This document shows positions 5,137-6,007 of a stretch of DNA of 6,007 bases, piece by piece. This DNA comes from UBA1479 sp964012715 (GTDB lineage Bacteria; Pseudomonadota; Alphaproteobacteria; Rhodospirillales; Casp-alpha2). The notes beneath the pieces are model-generated. The model did not search any database and was not told where the DNA came from. It worked only from the letters and a program-made list of their open reading frames with translations. Each line of letters opens with the position of its first letter. The stretch's first letter is position 1. The position numbers and the translations under genes were made by a program. Location of the stretch: positions 1 through 6,007 of the forward strand of contig CAXGUG010000137.1 of assembly GCA_964012715.1 (NCBI GenBank). Direction: 5' to 3'.

Positions 5137-6007
5137 TCAGACCGTGCCGTCGACGACGACTTCGATCAGGTTCGGGCCTTCCTTGTTGGCGATTGCCGCC
5201 TTCAGGGCCGGGCGGAAGTCCGCCGGGTCGGTGATGCGCTGCGCCGTCACGCCCATGCCTTGGGCGACCTCGACGAAGTCGATCGGCGGATCGACGAAGT
5301 CCATGGCGATGTAGTTCTCGGACTTGTGGAACGACTTCAGGCGCTGCTTGATGATCCGATAGCCGCCGTTGTTGGCGATGATGTAGGTCAGCGGCAGTTT
5401 CTTATGCGCCGCGGTCCAGAGTGCCTGAATCGAATACATCGAGCTACCGTCGCCGATGACGGCCACGACCGGACGGTCGGGCTGGGCGATCTGCACGCCG
5501 ACCGCCGCCGGCAGGCCCCAGCCGATGCCGCCCGACGCCAGCGCGTGATAGGCGAAGCGGTCGCGGGACGGGATCAGCTGATCCAACAGGCGGCCCGAGG
5601 TCAGGGCTTCGTTGACGATGACCACGTCGTCCGGCACGCATTCGGAAATCATATAGGCCAGGTTGCGGGGGTTGATGGGCATCGGCCCGTCGTCCTTGGA
5701 AAGCTCTGCAACCAGGCGCGCCCGGCGGGCCGACCAGTTCATATCGGCAAGCGCCTCGGCGCCGGCTTTGGCGCGCGCCGCCTGGGCGCTGCCGCCAAGC
5801 CGGGTCAATGTCTCGGTCAAGGGGGGCAGCGAGGTTTTGGGATTGCCCAGGGCCGCGATCTCGGTCGTGTAGTTCTTGCCCATGGCCCATTCGTTGAGGC
5901 CCAGGTGCACGATCGCCATGCCGTCGGGCAGGGGGTCGATCTCGCTGAACACCGACATGGTCAACGGGTCGGAGCCCAAGGCGATCATCAGATCGTAAGG
6001 CGCCAGC
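5137..6007 (-). CDS. Thiamine-diphosphate enzyme, benzoylformate-decarboxylase-like, C-terminal part
   Basis: The frame stays open to the window edge, so this is the last 289 residues of a protein probably 500-550 long. It contains the end of the middle domain (YDLMIALGSDP, 4-14 of the fragment) and the whole cofactor-binding domain. The diagnostic motif is GDGS at 185-188 followed, after 24 residues counted from GDG, by NN at 212-213. It is preceded by ASGGIGWGLPAAVGVQ (157-172) and continues SSMYSIQALWTAAHKKLP (188-205), which closely recalls benzoylformate decarboxylase. The likely chemistry is decarboxylation or ligation of a 2-keto acid with thiamine diphosphate and Mg2+ in the cytosol. 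The substrate is unknown. At the place of the catalytic His281 of Pseudomonas putida benzoylformate decarboxylase, my by-eye alignment gives Ser. Acetolactate-synthase-like and other keto-acid decarboxylases remain possible. It converges on the CoA-transferase/SDR operon; any shared pathway is inference. Confidence 0.88.
   Translation of the reverse strand, partial: LAPYDLMIALGSDPLTMSVFSEIDPLPDGMAIVHLGLNEWAMGKNYTTEIAALGNPKTSLPPLTETLTRLGGSAQAARAKAGAEALADMNWSARRARLVAELSKDDGPMPINPRNLAYMISECVPDDVVIVNEALTSGRLLDQLIPSRDRFAYHALASGGIGWGLPAAVGVQIAQPDRPVVAVIGDGSSMYSIQALWTAAHKKLPLTYIIANNGGYRIIKQRLKSFHKSENYIAMDFVDPPIDFVEVAQGMGVTAQRITDPADFRPALKAAIANKEGPNLIEVVVDGTV

Noticed and set aside
3090..6007. Oxalate module (formyl-CoA transferase plus oxalyl-CoA decarboxylase)
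   Set aside because: The ThDP enzyme has benzoylformate-decarboxylase-type GDGSSMYSIQALW rather than oxalyl-CoA decarboxylase motifs, and it is convergent with the CoA-transferase, not in operon.
1..6007. tRNA, rRNA, CRISPR array, insertion sequence, attachment site or defence genes
   Set aside because: No direct repeats with regular spacing, no cloverleaf-like intergenic sequence, no transposase or integrase motif; all intergenic stretches are about 140 bases or shorter.

Overview
The window reads as a piece of a high-GC proteobacterial chromosome, most likely an alphaproteobacterium. Codon third positions are strongly G/C, genes are tightly packed, and Shine-Dalgarno sequences of the GGAG/AGGAGG type precede most genes. 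The organism assignment is an inference from composition and gene style only. No RNA gene, insertion sequence, CRISPR array or prophage gene was found. The two largest gaps are about 120 and 140 bases, so no stretch over 300 bases lacks a gene.

Left part (1-947): the last 70 codons of a DsbA-family thioredoxin-fold protein (+) converge on a complete metallo-beta-lactamase-fold hydrolase (-), and their stop codons overlap. A short AT-rich divergent intergenic region (948-1068) follows. It contains a perfect 7-bp-arm palindrome that could be an operator.

Middle part (1069-2949): the best-recognised gene is a full-length phosphite (phosphonate) dehydrogenase, ptxD. It is collinear with the Pseudomonas stutzeri enzyme as I remember it, and every substrate and catalytic residue I could check falls at the same residue number. 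A LysR-family regulator starts 12 bases after its stop, in the position and role expected of a PtxE-like regulator. The ptxABC phosphite transporter found in the classical operon is not in the window.

Right part (3090-6007): a family III (CaiB/BaiF) CoA-transferase and an SDR-fold protein form a two-gene operon (+). It converges, across a strong GC hairpin, on the C-terminal half of a benzoylformate-decarboxylase-like thiamine-diphosphate enzyme (-). The SDR is odd: the Tyr and Lys of the YxxxK motif are replaced by Val and Ala, and the NNAG motif is also lost, while the nucleotide-binding loop is intact.

Together the window looks like an accessory metabolic region: a phosphite-oxidation module with its regulator, beside a CoA-thioester/2-keto-acid module of unknown substrate. 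I see no evidence for a defence system or a wholly new type of system. The points most worth following are the transporter-less ptxD-lysR pair and the SDR with the altered active site.
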